64,000 nucleotides of DNA from Sphingopyxis sp. JAI128. Its GTDB lineage: Bacteria > Pseudomonadota > Alphaproteobacteria > Sphingomonadales > Sphingomonadaceae. The notes under the pieces are model-generated. The model saw only the letters and a program-made list of their open reading frames with translations, did not search any database and was not told the DNA's origin. The stretch covers positions 310,001 through 374,000 of the forward strand of contig NZ_JACHDA010000001.1 in the NCBI RefSeq assembly GCF_014207235.1, read 5' to 3'. This document shows positions 28,583-36,791 of this stretch, piece by piece (within the stretch, counting starts at the first letter, position 1; each line of letters begins with the position of its first letter). The position numbers and the translations under genes were made by a program.

Positions 28583-29011
28583 ATGACCAAATTCGAACCC
28601 GTCGGCAGAGCGCCGGAGCCGCCGGCGCGCGCCGGTTTTGTACCGTGTCAGTTCGAGGATCCGGTCGCTGCCCAACTGCTGCGGCCCCTGTTCGGCGACG
28701 ACCGCGAGACATTGGTCCTTGCGGGGTTCGACGCATTCGAACGGCTGGTAGGGCTGATCCGGATCGACGGCGACAGAAGCGGACGCTGCATTATCCCCCC
28801 GCAATGCTGGCGCAGCTTTATCGACGACCGGATCGTCACCGTCGTCATGGCCCACAACCACCCGTCGGGCAACCCGGAACCAAGCGCGGCCGATACCGGG
28901 ACGACGCAGGAGGCCGCAATTTTCCTGCGGACATTGGGCGTCGAACTGGTCGACCATCTGATTTTCGTCGCTGGCGGTCATTTCAGTTTTCGAACTGCCG
29001 AAATGCTATAG
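28583..29011 (+). CDS. Stand-alone JAB (RadC C-terminal) domain protein
   Basis: The protein is 142 residues. It has only the C-terminal JAB/MPN-like domain of the RadC family: H91, H93, S95 and D104 of the motif HNHPSGNPEPSAAD form the expected metal site. The helix-hairpin-helix N-terminal half of RadC (usual total about 220 residues) is missing. The biochemical role of RadC is unsettled. It is divergent from thyA. Confidence 0.8.
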   Translation: MTKFEPVGRAPEPPARAGFVPCQFEDPVAAQLLRPLFGDDRETLVLAGFDAFERLVGLIRIDGDRSGRCIIPPQCWRSFIDDRIVTVVMAHNHPSGNPEPSAADTGTTQEAAIFLRTLGVELVDHLIFVAGGHFSFRTAEML

Positions 29012-29118
29012 TTCCAGCAATCATCTTCGTTGTGCCGATTGGCGCTTGAAGTTCGCAGATTGCGCGTCTAGAGGACCGCCCTGCCTTCGCGGCGACCCCG
29101 GTCGGCGCGCAGATCGGT

Positions 29119-29195
29119 CGGGGAGTAGCTCAGCCTGGTAGAGCACTGTCTTCGGGAGGCAGGGGCCGGAGGTTCGAATCCTCTCTCCCCGACCA
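29119..29195 (+). tRNA. tRNA-Pro (anticodon CGG)
   Basis: CGGGGAG pairs with CTCCCCG in the acceptor stem. The anticodon arm is CTGTC-TTCGGGA-GGCAG with anticodon CGG, the T-loop is GGTTCGAATCC, and CCA is encoded at 29193-29195. The length is 77 bases. Confidence 0.97.
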
Positions 29196-29269
29196 ATTTC
29201 TTGCATATGCACATTTTGCACCGTCTCTTCTTGTAAGTCGGCGCACAAACCCCTAAATTCGAATTACGT

Positions 29270-29378
29270 CGCCATGGTTTTCCCCCTTTCCATCGCGGCG
29301 AGTGTCCCGTCGTCATTGACGTGGATGCGTCCTCCCTGGACCCTGGCCACCTCGTACTTCGGTACGAGGTGGTTTTTT
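29270..29378 (+). ncRNA. Candidate small RNA ending in an intrinsic terminator
   Basis: Downstream of tRNA-Pro, about 110 bases lead into a textbook intrinsic terminator. They contain CGTCCTCCCTGG, which has a CCTCC anti-Shine-Dalgarno stretch like those in the loops of several alphaproteobacterial sRNAs. There is no convincing gene here. The region could also be just the tRNA transcript's 3' trailer. The 5' end is not visible. Confidence 0.35.
29347..29378 (+). terminator. Intrinsic terminator
   Basis: CCACCTCGTAC pairs perfectly with GTACGAGGTGG around a TTCG tetraloop and is followed by TTTTTT. It ends the tRNA-Pro or sRNA transcript and overlaps the stop region of the convergent N-formylglutamate amidohydrolase gene. 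Confidence 0.92.
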
Positions 29379-30252
29379 ATTCAGCGGCTTGCGGGAATAT
29401 TTCGGATTCCGGTCCATTCGCTCCGACCTCTTGTACCAGATTCGAAAACCAGGCGACCAATCGCGCCACCGACACAGGATCGGGCAAGCGATCGGGGGTA
29501 AGATAGAGGCTGCGGTCGATCTCGATCTGGATAGCATGAACTGCCTGCCCCGGCTTGCCATGCGTACGGACGATATGCCCGCCGGCATAGGGCTGGTTTC
29601 GCGATACGGCGACACCCAGTTCCTCCGCCAGCGCCATGACCCGGTCGACCACCCCCTCACCCGCCGTCGCGCCGAAATGATCGCCGACGACGATCCGGGC
29701 GCCATGACCGGACAGGCCGGGAGGAATCGGCGGCATCGAATGCAGGTCGAGCAATATCGCATGGCCGAATCGGTCGCGCGCGGCGGACAATTCTCCGGCC
29801 AATGCGGCATGATAGGGCCGGTGAAAGGATTCGAGCCGCCAGTGCAGTGCCGCATGATCGATCGGCCGCTTCCACAACGGGCCGCAATCGGCAAGCCGCG
29901 TTGGCACCACGCCCAGCCCCGCGCGCTCCTTTCGGCCGGGGGCCGAAAATTGCGCGCGCAGCGGTATGGCGACTTCGCCGGGCGCCATCTGCCCTTCCCC
30001 GCGATTAAGATCGGCAACGGCGCGCGCCCACATCGCCTGGACGACCGTCGCGCCGGCTTCGGCGGCTTCGGTGGCGATCAGGTCGCACCAGCTGTCTTCA
30101 AGCCGTTCAAGAAGCGTACGGTCGACCCGCGTAGCGGCAAGTATCTCGGGCGGGTAGATGCGTCCGGCGTGCGGTATCGATACGACGACCGGGCCCCCCG
30201 CCGCGGGGCGGTTGACAGCGATGGCGGCAGGCAGGATGCTGTGCGACAACAT
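29377..30252 (-). CDS. N-formylglutamate amidohydrolase family protein
   Basis: The protein is 291 residues. It belongs to the N-formylglutamate deformylase family (HutG-type), which releases glutamate in histidine breakdown. Visible motifs are VVVSIPHAGRIYPPE near the N-terminus and LLDLHSMPPIP with GDHFGATAGEGVVDRV in the middle, which hold the metal ligands. No other hut gene is nearby, so the actual substrate may differ. Transcription is convergent with tRNA-Pro. Confidence 0.85.
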   Translation of the reverse strand: MLSHSILPAAIAVNRPAAGGPVVVSIPHAGRIYPPEILAATRVDRTLLERLEDSWCDLIATEAAEAGATVVQAMWARAVADLNRGEGQMAPGEVAIPLRAQFSAPGRKERAGLGVVPTRLADCGPLWKRPIDHAALHWRLESFHRPYHAALAGELSAARDRFGHAILLDLHSMPPIPPGLSGHGARIVVGDHFGATAGEGVVDRVMALAEELGVAVSRNQPYAGGHIVRTHGKPGQAVHAIQIEIDRSLYLTPDRLPDPVSVARLVAWFSNLVQEVGANGPESEIFPQAAE

Positions 30253-30391
30253 GATGGATGGGTGGCAAAAAAAGCCCGATGAATCCAGCGCTGCGTTAAT
30301 TTGTTAAATCTCTGGCGCTATGACGGACTTCTCGATGAGGGCGCGACGACCGGAACCGCCGCGCCGCGGGACCTGGGGACAGTTTTTCAAA

Positions 30392-30769
30392 ATGATTCGT
30401 ATCTTGCTGGCAGAAGACGATGACGTAATGCGCGAATATCTCGCGCGGGCGCTGACCAGCGCCGGTTATCATGTCACGGCGGTCGACCGGGGAACCGAAG
30501 CGGTGCCTTATATCGATTCGGGTACTTTCGACCTGTTGCTGTCCGATATCGTGATGCCCGAAATGGACGGGATCGAACTCGCGCAGCACACGGCGAAGGC
30601 GGCGCCGCAAACACAGGTCATGTTCATCACCGGTTTTGCGGCAGTTTCGCTCCGCGCCGAGGAAAATGTACCGCAGGCGAAGCTGCTGTCCAAACCATTC
30701 CACCTCAAGGACCTGGTCCGCGAAGTCGACAATCTGTTCGGCCGCGCCGACCGGTCGAGCCAACAATAA
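30392..30769 (+). CDS. cpdR: Response regulator CpdR
   Basis: This is a single-domain receiver of 125 residues. In Caulobacter CpdR, when unphosphorylated, primes ClpXP to degrade substrates during the cell cycle. The acidic pair is at EDDD (8-11), the phospho-acceptor is D52 in LLLSDIVMPEMDG, the switch Thr is in MFITGF, and the conserved lysine is in LSKPFHLKDLV. The C-terminal extension after the receiver is short, as in CpdR. An in-frame longer start exists, but MIRILLAEDD is the domain start. Confidence 0.9.
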   Translation: MIRILLAEDDDVMREYLARALTSAGYHVTAVDRGTEAVPYIDSGTFDLLLSDIVMPEMDGIELAQHTAKAAPQTQVMFITGFAAVSLRAEENVPQAKLLSKPFHLKDLVREVDNLFGRADRSSQQ

Positions 30770-30840
30770 CGACGCGACCTCGCGCGAAGGGCTTGCCAAG
30801 CCGCGCGGAGGCCTTTAGGGGGCGCGTCACCCCAAGGGAT

Positions 30841-30915
30841 GGGCGTGTAGCTCAGTGGTAGAGCACTGTGTTGACATCGCAGGGGTCGCAAGTTCAATCC
30901 TTGCCACGCCCACCA
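30841..30915 (+). tRNA. tRNA-Val (anticodon GAC)
   Basis: GGGCGTG pairs with CACGCCC. The anticodon arm is CTGTG-TTGACAT-CGCAG with anticodon GAC, the T-arm contains AGTTCAATCC, and CCA is at 30913-30915. The length is 75 bases. Confidence 0.97.
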
Positions 30916-30921
30916 TTAAAA

Positions 30922-30953
30922 ACGCCGCCGCCCACCGGGTGGGCGGCGTTTTT
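30922..30953. terminator. Bidirectional intrinsic terminator
   Basis: GCCGCCCACC pairs with GGGTGGGCGGC, flanked by AAAAACG and CGTTTTT, so it has a U-tract on either strand. It lies between tRNA-Val (plus) and the SDR gene (minus) and can end both. Confidence 0.9.
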
Positions 30954-30957
30954 GCTT

Positions 30958-31749
30958 TCAGGCCATTCCGCGCGCCAGGTCCCCGCGCGAGGCATCGCCG
31001 ATCTGGCTGCCGCCATCGCAGTCGAGAATCGTGCCGGTGATATAGCCCGCCGCGGGGCTACACAGGAACACTGCCGATTCGGCGACCTCCTCGATCCTGC
31101 CCCAGCGTTTCATGGCAATCCGGTCGTAATGCGACTGGCGCGTCTCGGCATCGGGAGCGAGCCGCTTCATCCCCTCGGTATCGGCGATCGGACCGGGCGA
31201 GATGCCGTTCACGCGCACCTCGGGGCCCCACTCGAGCGCAAGCACACGAATCAGCTGGTTGATCCCCGCTTTGGCGGCGCAGGCGTGCGCCTGCAACGCC
31301 GACGCATTGACCGCCTGCCCCGCCGTGATCGCGATCAGCGAGGCTCCCGGGCGGTTCAGCAGATCGTGGCTGCCGCGAAACACGTTAAAGGTGCCGTTGA
31401 GGTCGATATCGACCACGGTGCGAAACGCATTTGCAGACATGCCGAGCGCGGGTGCAAGGAAATTTCCCGCCGCGCCCGAAATGACGATGTCCATCGGTCC
31501 CAGTTCGCCTGCGACCCGTTCCATCACTCCGCGGATCGCAGCGTAATCGCGAACGTCGCCGGAAAGGCCGAGTGCGCCGCCCCCTATTTCATCAGCCGCA
31601 CGCGCGGCCTTGTCGGGGTCACGCCCGGCCACTGCGACCTTCGCACCGAGCTGGGCAAAGCGTTTCGCGATACCAAGATTGATGCCGCTCGTTCCGCCGG
31701 CGACGAAGGCAGTCTTTCCGGCCAACAGATTATCGCGAAACGTCGACAT
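30958..31749 (-). CDS. SDR oxidoreductase, 2,4-dienoyl-CoA reductase type
   Basis: The protein is 263 residues with the Rossmann start GKTAFVAGGTSGINLGIAKRF and, for NADP, AGRD after the second strand. The usual YxxxK catalytic tyrosine is absent: the motif reads LQAHACAAKAG with only the lysine kept. This is the pattern of peroxisomal-type 2,4-dienoyl-CoA reductases, supported by LALEWGPEVRVNGISPGPIADTEGM. It would reduce dienoyl-CoA in the breakdown of unsaturated fatty acids. An ATG three codons upstream (31758) is also possible. Confidence 0.85.
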   Translation of the reverse strand: MSTFRDNLLAGKTAFVAGGTSGINLGIAKRFAQLGAKVAVAGRDPDKAARAADEIGGGALGLSGDVRDYAAIRGVMERVAGELGPMDIVISGAAGNFLAPALGMSANAFRTVVDIDLNGTFNVFRGSHDLLNRPGASLIAITAGQAVNASALQAHACAAKAGINQLIRVLALEWGPEVRVNGISPGPIADTEGMKRLAPDAETRQSHYDRIAMKRWGRIEEVAESAVFLCSPAAGYITGTILDCDGGSQIGDASRGDLARGMA

Positions 31750-31854
31750 GGCGGTCATCCTCTCTTTCACTCTGGGCGGCGACCGCGCGATGCGGGGTTG
31801 ACGTATCGAGACCAGTCGCCTTTTGAAACTGGAACAGACAGCAAGGATGATCCG

Positions 31855-32724
31855 ATGGCAAGTGCCGGCCCGACCTCGAACAGCTTCATCTCGCAGCGGC
31901 TGAAGCTGCATTATGTCGATTGGGGCAATCCGGACGCGCCGCCGCTCCTCCTCCTTCACGGGGGCCGCGACCATTGCCGCAATTGGGACTGGGTCGCCGA
32001 AAAGCTGCGCGATCGCTATCACATCATCGCCCCCGATCTGCGCGGTCATGGCGACAGCGCCTGGTCACCCGACGGCAATTACGCGATGGACATTTTTGTA
32101 TATGACCTTGCCCAACTGATCCACCAACTCGATCTCGGCCCGCTGTCGATCGTCGCGCATTCGATGGGCGGCAATATTGCGTTGCGCTATACCGGCCTCT
32201 ATCCCGAAAATGTGTGCAAACTCGTCGCGATCGAAGGCCTCGGCCCCTCGCCAAAGGTAATAGGCGAGCGCGCGAAGACGGGCTATCCCGAACGTTTCCG
32301 CAAATGGATCGAGGATAAGCGCCAGGCGGCCGGGCGCACGCCGCGCCGCTATGCGACGCTGGAAGACGCACTGGCGCGGATGATGGATGAGAACGCCTAT
32401 CTCACCGAGGCACAGGCCCGCCACCTGACCATCCACGGGATCAGCCGCAACGAGGACGGAACATGGAGTTGGAAGTTCGACAATTATCTCAACGTCTGGC
32501 CCGCTTTCGACATGCCGCAGGACGATATCGCCGCGCTGTGGGGCGCGATCACCTGCCCGACCCTGCTCCTTTATGGCGCGAACAGCTGGGCCTCGAACCC
32601 CGAACGGGACGGCCGGTTGCAGCATTTCAAGACCGCGAAGGTCATCGAGTTCGAAAATGCCGGCCACTGGCTGCACCACGATCAGTTCGACCGGTTCATG
32701 TCCACGCTATACGAATTCCTCTAA
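31855..32724 (+). CDS. Alpha/beta-fold hydrolase
   Basis: The protein is 289 residues. The oxyanion segment is LLLHGGRDHCRNWD, the nucleophile elbow is VAHSMGGNIAL, and the catalytic histidine is in NAGHWLHHDQFDRF. The cap region (about 140-230) is larger than in haloalkane dehalogenases and the substrate cannot be told; epoxide hydrolase-, esterase- or C-C-hydrolase-like roles are possible. The gene is divergent from the SDR gene, about 100 bases away. Confidence 0.9.
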   Translation: MASAGPTSNSFISQRLKLHYVDWGNPDAPPLLLLHGGRDHCRNWDWVAEKLRDRYHIIAPDLRGHGDSAWSPDGNYAMDIFVYDLAQLIHQLDLGPLSIVAHSMGGNIALRYTGLYPENVCKLVAIEGLGPSPKVIGERAKTGYPERFRKWIEDKRQAAGRTPRRYATLEDALARMMDENAYLTEAQARHLTIHGISRNEDGTWSWKFDNYLNVWPAFDMPQDDIAALWGAITCPTLLLYGANSWASNPERDGRLQHFKTAKVIEFENAGHWLHHDQFDRFMSTLYEFL

Positions 32725-32770
32725 ACGGTTCGCTGGTTGCGCGTGGCTGCGCGCGATAAGAGGCGGCGCG

Positions 32771-33496
32771 ATGGCCTATACGGGGCAGATATCGACAAAA
32801 CAGCGAGCCTTTGCCGGCGGCAGCGCCCTGACGATCGCCGCCGTCATCGGTTTCAGCCTCGCGGGCGGACTCGCCCCGGAATTCGTTCGCAAGGCTAGCG
32901 AAGCGATTACGGCAATCGCGATCCCTGCGCCGCAGCCGCCCCGCGAGGAAATAGCGCCGTCCAAGGCGCCGAGCGAAAAGGCGAACGGTCCTGCATCGGC
33001 CGCCAACAAATTCGCAAAGGCCGCGGCCGTCGCCGCGCCTCCGCCAAAACTTCCGCCCATCGCACCGCCCATGACCGCAGCACCGCGTCCCGGCGAGGGA
33101 AGCGCACCCTCGGCCGGCGCCACCCCTGATCCGGGACCGGGATCGGGTGCGGGCGGGCGCGGCGACGGGACCGGTGCGGGCGGCGCGGGAAGCGGGACCG
33201 GCGGCGGCACGAAAGCCGTCTGGCGAAGCGGAACCATCGGCGATCGCGACTATCCGCGCGAAGCGAGCCGGGCGAAGATTGGCGGCGACGTCGAGGTGCG
33301 GTTTACGATCGAAGCGAGCGGCCGCGTGACCCGCTGCCGCGTCACTCGGTCGAGCGGCGACGCCTCGCTCGACGAGACGACTTGCCGGCTTATCGAACAG
33401 CGGTTCCGATTTCGGCCTGCAACCAACGCAATGGGAGAGCCCGTTGCGAGCCAATATGGTTGGCGGCAGGCCTGGTGGCTCGAGAAACGACGATAG
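32771..33496 (+). CDS. TonB-family energy transducer
   Basis: The protein is 241 residues. A membrane anchor at about 15-35 is followed by a Pro/Ala/Gly-rich linker and a C-terminal TonB domain (YPREASRAKIGGDVEVRFTIEASGRV, then CRVTRSSGDASLDETTCRLIEQRFRFRPA). In the family this domain passes proton-motive energy to outer-membrane receptors. The linker is notably Gly-rich (GAGGRGDGTGAGGAGSG). ExbB/ExbD are not in this window. It sits just upstream of a TonB-dependent receptor, its likely client. Confidence 0.85.
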   Translation: MAYTGQISTKQRAFAGGSALTIAAVIGFSLAGGLAPEFVRKASEAITAIAIPAPQPPREEIAPSKAPSEKANGPASAANKFAKAAAVAAPPPKLPPIAPPMTAAPRPGEGSAPSAGATPDPGPGSGAGGRGDGTGAGGAGSGTGGGTKAVWRSGTIGDRDYPREASRAKIGGDVEVRFTIEASGRVTRCRVTRSSGDASLDETTCRLIEQRFRFRPATNAMGEPVASQYGWRQAWWLEKRR

Positions 33497-33543
33497 GCAA
33501 CAGGTCAATCCTCAACCCTGCCACCACGAATTCGCGACAGTGT

Positions 33544-33558
33544 TGCGAATAATTCGCA
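33544..33558. promoter_or_regulatory. Fur-like palindrome before the receptor gene
   Basis: TGCGAATAATTCGCA is a perfect 15-base palindrome (7-1-7) 66 bases before the receptor start, in AT-rich DNA. It matches the TGCGAAT-N-ATTCGCA shape of Fur boxes in related proteobacteria, so iron-repressed expression is likely. Confidence 0.7.
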
Positions 33559-33623
33559 TTATAATTGACATTGCAACCGACTCGCAATAGCGGCGCTCCG
33601 TTCACAACAACAGGGGTAAAGCC

Positions 33624-35990
33624 GTGAAGCCTACGACGTCCGCCACTTTCTTGGCGCTTTCCTGCGTCGGCAGCCTGATCAGCACCGCGGCCATGGCGGC
33701 CGACGCAAGTGCAGATACATCGTCCGAACAGCAGTCCGAACGCGAACGCCGCGAAGAACGCGAGCAGATCATCGTCACCGGACAACATTATCAGACGCAG
33801 CAGGAATCGCCGAAATCGACGCGCCCCGTGCGCGACACGCCACAGACGGTGACCGTCATCACGGCCGAGACCATCGAACAGCAGAATTTACTGACGCTGC
33901 GGGACATGCTCTCGACCGTCCCCGGCATCACCTTCGGCGCCGCGGAAGGCGGCTCGCCTCCGGCCGACTCGATCAACTTTCGCGGCTATTCGGCAAGCAG
34001 CGACATCACGCAGGACGGCGTGCGCGACAGCGCGGCTTATAACCGCTCGGATTCGTTCAACCTCGAACAGCTGGAAATCGTCAACGGCGCGAATTCGGTG
34101 CAGAGCGGTGCGGGATCGGTCGGCGGATCGATCAACATCGTCACCAAGCGTCCACTCGACGAGACGCGTATCATCGCGACCGGCGGCATCGGCACCGACG
34201 AATATTACCGCGGCACCGTCGATGCCAACATCCGTGCGAGCGACCTGATCGCCGTCCGTCTCAACGCCATGATGCATCGGAACGACATTCCCGGCCGCGA
34301 CGTCGAAAACTATGAACGGTGGGGGGTCGCCCCGTCGGTCAGTATCGGCATGAACGGCCCGAACAAGCTGACGCTGCAATATCTCCATCAGGAGGACGAC
34401 AATATTCCGCAATATGGCGTGCCCTATTATGACGGGCCGATCCCGGGCGCCCATCGCAGCGACTATTTCGGTTATCGCAACATCGACCGGCAGGAGATTA
34501 CCGTCGATCAGGCGACTGCGATCTTCGAGCATGATTTCAGCGACAGCTGGTCGATCCGCAACCTCGCGCGCTGGCAAAAGGTCAGCCAGCTGACCGTGGT
34601 CGGCCCGCCGCAGGGCACCTATTGCCTGGCGACCGGCGTAACCCCGGCGGGCGGCAGTTGCACGATCACTGTATCGGATGCGCCGTTCACGGTTCCCAAC
34701 GGCTATTATTATATCGGCGGACCGCGCGGAAACCTGCGTGATTCGACCAACGAACTGATGTACGATCAGATCGACCTGCGCGGCACGTTCAATACGGGCG
34801 CGATCGAACATACGCTAGTCATCGGCGCATCCGCCTTGTGGGAAAAATATCTGCTCAACAGCGGCAATGCGCTCCGCAACGCCGACGGAACGCCCTTCTA
34901 CACCCGCTATCCGCTGGTCAATATCGCCAACCCGAACGAGGTCGTTGTCGGCCCCGCGCTGCCGACGGGCTTCAGCTACGGCAGCAATGTCTACGACGGC
35001 CCGGTCAACTTCACCTTCACCAGCCGCCAGCGCGGCGAGGTCGATAATTATGCCGTCTATCTGTTCGACGCGATGAAGCTCGGCAAGGTCGAGATCAACG
35101 GCGGCGTCCGCTATGAAAAGAGCAGCGGGTCGCGCCATACCGGGCTGGGTGCGACGATCCCTGCCGAATATAGCGACAATCTCTTCTCCTATCGCATCGG
35201 TCTCGTCTACAAGCCCGTAGAGGCCGTTACCCTCTATGCCGCCTACGGGAATTCCAAGACCCCGTCGCAATCGTCAGTCAACGGCGCCTGCTCCGATGCA
35301 GCGGTCAACGGCAATTGCAACGTCAAGCCCGAGAGCGCGAAAAACTACGAGATCGGCGTCAAGGCCGAGGTCGCGGGCGGCCGCCTGTTGCTCAGCGCCG
35401 CAGCGTTCCGCAACGAACGCGACAGCTATCGCGTCAATTCGGGCGATCCGACGCTCCCCGACCAGGTGCTCGACGGCCACTCGCGCGTCGATGGCATCGC
35501 GCTGAGCGCGGTCGGGCAAATCCTGCCCGGCTGGTCGATCACCGCCAACTACACCTATCTCGACAGCGAGATATTGCAGTCGGTGTCCGATTTCTGTCTC
35601 GCCAACCCAGGCGAGGGCGATTGCACGAACAGCGTCGCCTTCCCAGACCCCGTCGCGGGCGCGCAGCTCCAGAACACCCCGAAACATTCGGGCAGTCTGT
35701 TCACGACCTATGAACTGCCGTTCGGGCTGAAGATCGGATATGGCGCGACCTACCAGGGCAGATTCACGTTCAACCTGCCGACCGCGACCGCCGAACCGAT
35801 ATTGTTCCGGTCCGACGATTACTGGGTTCATAACGCCTATCTGGCCTATGATTTCAACGACCGGATCAGCGCGCAGCTCAATGTGAAGAATTTCACCGAC
35901 AAGCTGTATTTCACCCGCATTCGCAACAATGGCTGGGCAACCCCCGGCGACGCGCGGTCGGCGGTGCTGACCCTGACGGTCGGCCTCTGA
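33624..35990 (+). CDS. TonB-dependent siderophore receptor (Fiu/PiuA-like)
   Basis: The protein is 788 residues. After a signal peptide comes the TonB-box region (REQIIVTGQ), then a plug domain (PQTVTVITAETIEQQNLLTLRDM; NSVQSGAGSVGGSINIVTKRP) and a 22-strand barrel to the C-terminus. It is followed by a PiuC-type dioxygenase gene, the arrangement seen for catecholate receptors such as Fiu in E. coli. It is likely a catecholate-siderophore or ferric iron receptor, Fur-repressed. Confidence 0.9.
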   Translation: MKPTTSATFLALSCVGSLISTAAMAADASADTSSEQQSERERREEREQIIVTGQHYQTQQESPKSTRPVRDTPQTVTVITAETIEQQNLLTLRDMLSTVPGITFGAAEGGSPPADSINFRGYSASSDITQDGVRDSAAYNRSDSFNLEQLEIVNGANSVQSGAGSVGGSINIVTKRPLDETRIIATGGIGTDEYYRGTVDANIRASDLIAVRLNAMMHRNDIPGRDVENYERWGVAPSVSIGMNGPNKLTLQYLHQEDDNIPQYGVPYYDGPIPGAHRSDYFGYRNIDRQEITVDQATAIFEHDFSDSWSIRNLARWQKVSQLTVVGPPQGTYCLATGVTPAGGSCTITVSDAPFTVPNGYYYIGGPRGNLRDSTNELMYDQIDLRGTFNTGAIEHTLVIGASALWEKYLLNSGNALRNADGTPFYTRYPLVNIANPNEVVVGPALPTGFSYGSNVYDGPVNFTFTSRQRGEVDNYAVYLFDAMKLGKVEINGGVRYEKSSGSRHTGLGATIPAEYSDNLFSYRIGLVYKPVEAVTLYAAYGNSKTPSQSSVNGACSDAAVNGNCNVKPESAKNYEIGVKAEVAGGRLLLSAAAFRNERDSYRVNSGDPTLPDQVLDGHSRVDGIALSAVGQILPGWSITANYTYLDSEILQSVSDFCLANPGEGDCTNSVAFPDPVAGAQLQNTPKHSGSLFTTYELPFGLKIGYGATYQGRFTFNLPTATAEPILFRSDDYWVHNAYLAYDFNDRISAQLNVKNFTDKLYFTRIRNNGWATPGDARSAVLTLTVGL

Positions 35991-35995
35991 TCCCC

Positions 35996-36034
35996 GATGC
36001 CGGGAGCGGCGCGGCGCCGTTCCCGGCATTGATC
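35996..36034 (+). terminator. Hairpin after the receptor gene
   Basis: GATGCCGGGAGCGGCGC pairs with GCGCCGTTCCCGGCATT (near-perfect) just after the receptor stop. There is no T-run, so it may attenuate or protect the receptor mRNA rather than fully terminate. Confidence 0.5.
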
Positions 36035-36088
36035 ATGGTTCCGACCTGTGGCAGCGCCGGTCGGTAGCGCCGAAGGACCAGACCGCCG

Positions 36089-36772
36089 ATGTTGATTGCC
36101 GTTCCCGATTTGCTGTCCGTTGCCGAGGTGGCAGAGGTCCGAACGATCATCGACGCCGCCGAGTGGATCGACGGCAACGCGACGTCGGGCCACCAGGCGG
36201 CGCTGGCCAAGAATAACGAGCAACTGCCCGAAGATGGTAAGGCCGCGCGGCAAGCGGGCCGGTTGATCCTCGAGGCGCTCGGCCGTTCGCCGATCTTCTT
36301 TGCCTCGGCGCTGCCGTTGCGCATCTATCCGCCGCTGTTCAATCGATACGGGCCGGGGCAGGAATTCGACACCCATGTCGATAATGCGATCCGCATCAAG
36401 CGCGGCAGCGAATTCCGTATCCGCAGCGACCTGTCGATCACCGTCTTTCTCGAAGCGCCGGACGCCTATGACGGCGGCGAATTACTGGTCGAGGATCATT
36501 ATGGCGTCCAGCGGGTCAAGCTACCCGCGGGGCACGCCGTCGTTTATCCCTCGTCGAGCCTGCACCGCGTCACCCCGATCACGCGCGGGCGGCGCGTCGC
36601 ATCCTTTTTCTGGCTCCAGTCGATGGTCCGCAACGCCGAAGAACGACGCACCTTGTTCGACCTCGATCGCGCGGTGCAGCGGCTCACCGGCGAGCTGGGC
36701 GGCAAGGACCGGTCGGTGATCGAGCTGACCGGCGTGTATCACAATTTGCTGCGGCTCTGGGCAGATAGTTGA
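36089..36772 (+). CDS. piuC: PKHD-type Fe(II)/2-oxoglutarate dioxygenase (PiuC/YbiX-like)
   Basis: The protein is 227 residues. The metal and cosubstrate residues are H96 and D98 (FDTHVDNA), H159 (SSSLHRVTP) and R169 ([10 protein letters not shown]). The family is iron-regulated and linked to catecholate receptors in Pseudomonas and E. coli; the substrate is not established. It lies 98 bases behind the receptor, so it is probably co-regulated. Confidence 0.92.
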   Translation: MLIAVPDLLSVAEVAEVRTIIDAAEWIDGNATSGHQAALAKNNEQLPEDGKAARQAGRLILEALGRSPIFFASALPLRIYPPLFNRYGPGQEFDTHVDNAIRIKRGSEFRIRSDLSITVFLEAPDAYDGGELLVEDHYGVQRVKLPAGHAVVYPSSSLHRVTPITRGRRVASFFWLQSMVRNAEERRTLFDLDRAVQRLTGELGGKDRSVIELTGVYHNLLRLWADS

Positions 36773-36791
36773 GCCCTGTTTACTCTTTGAT

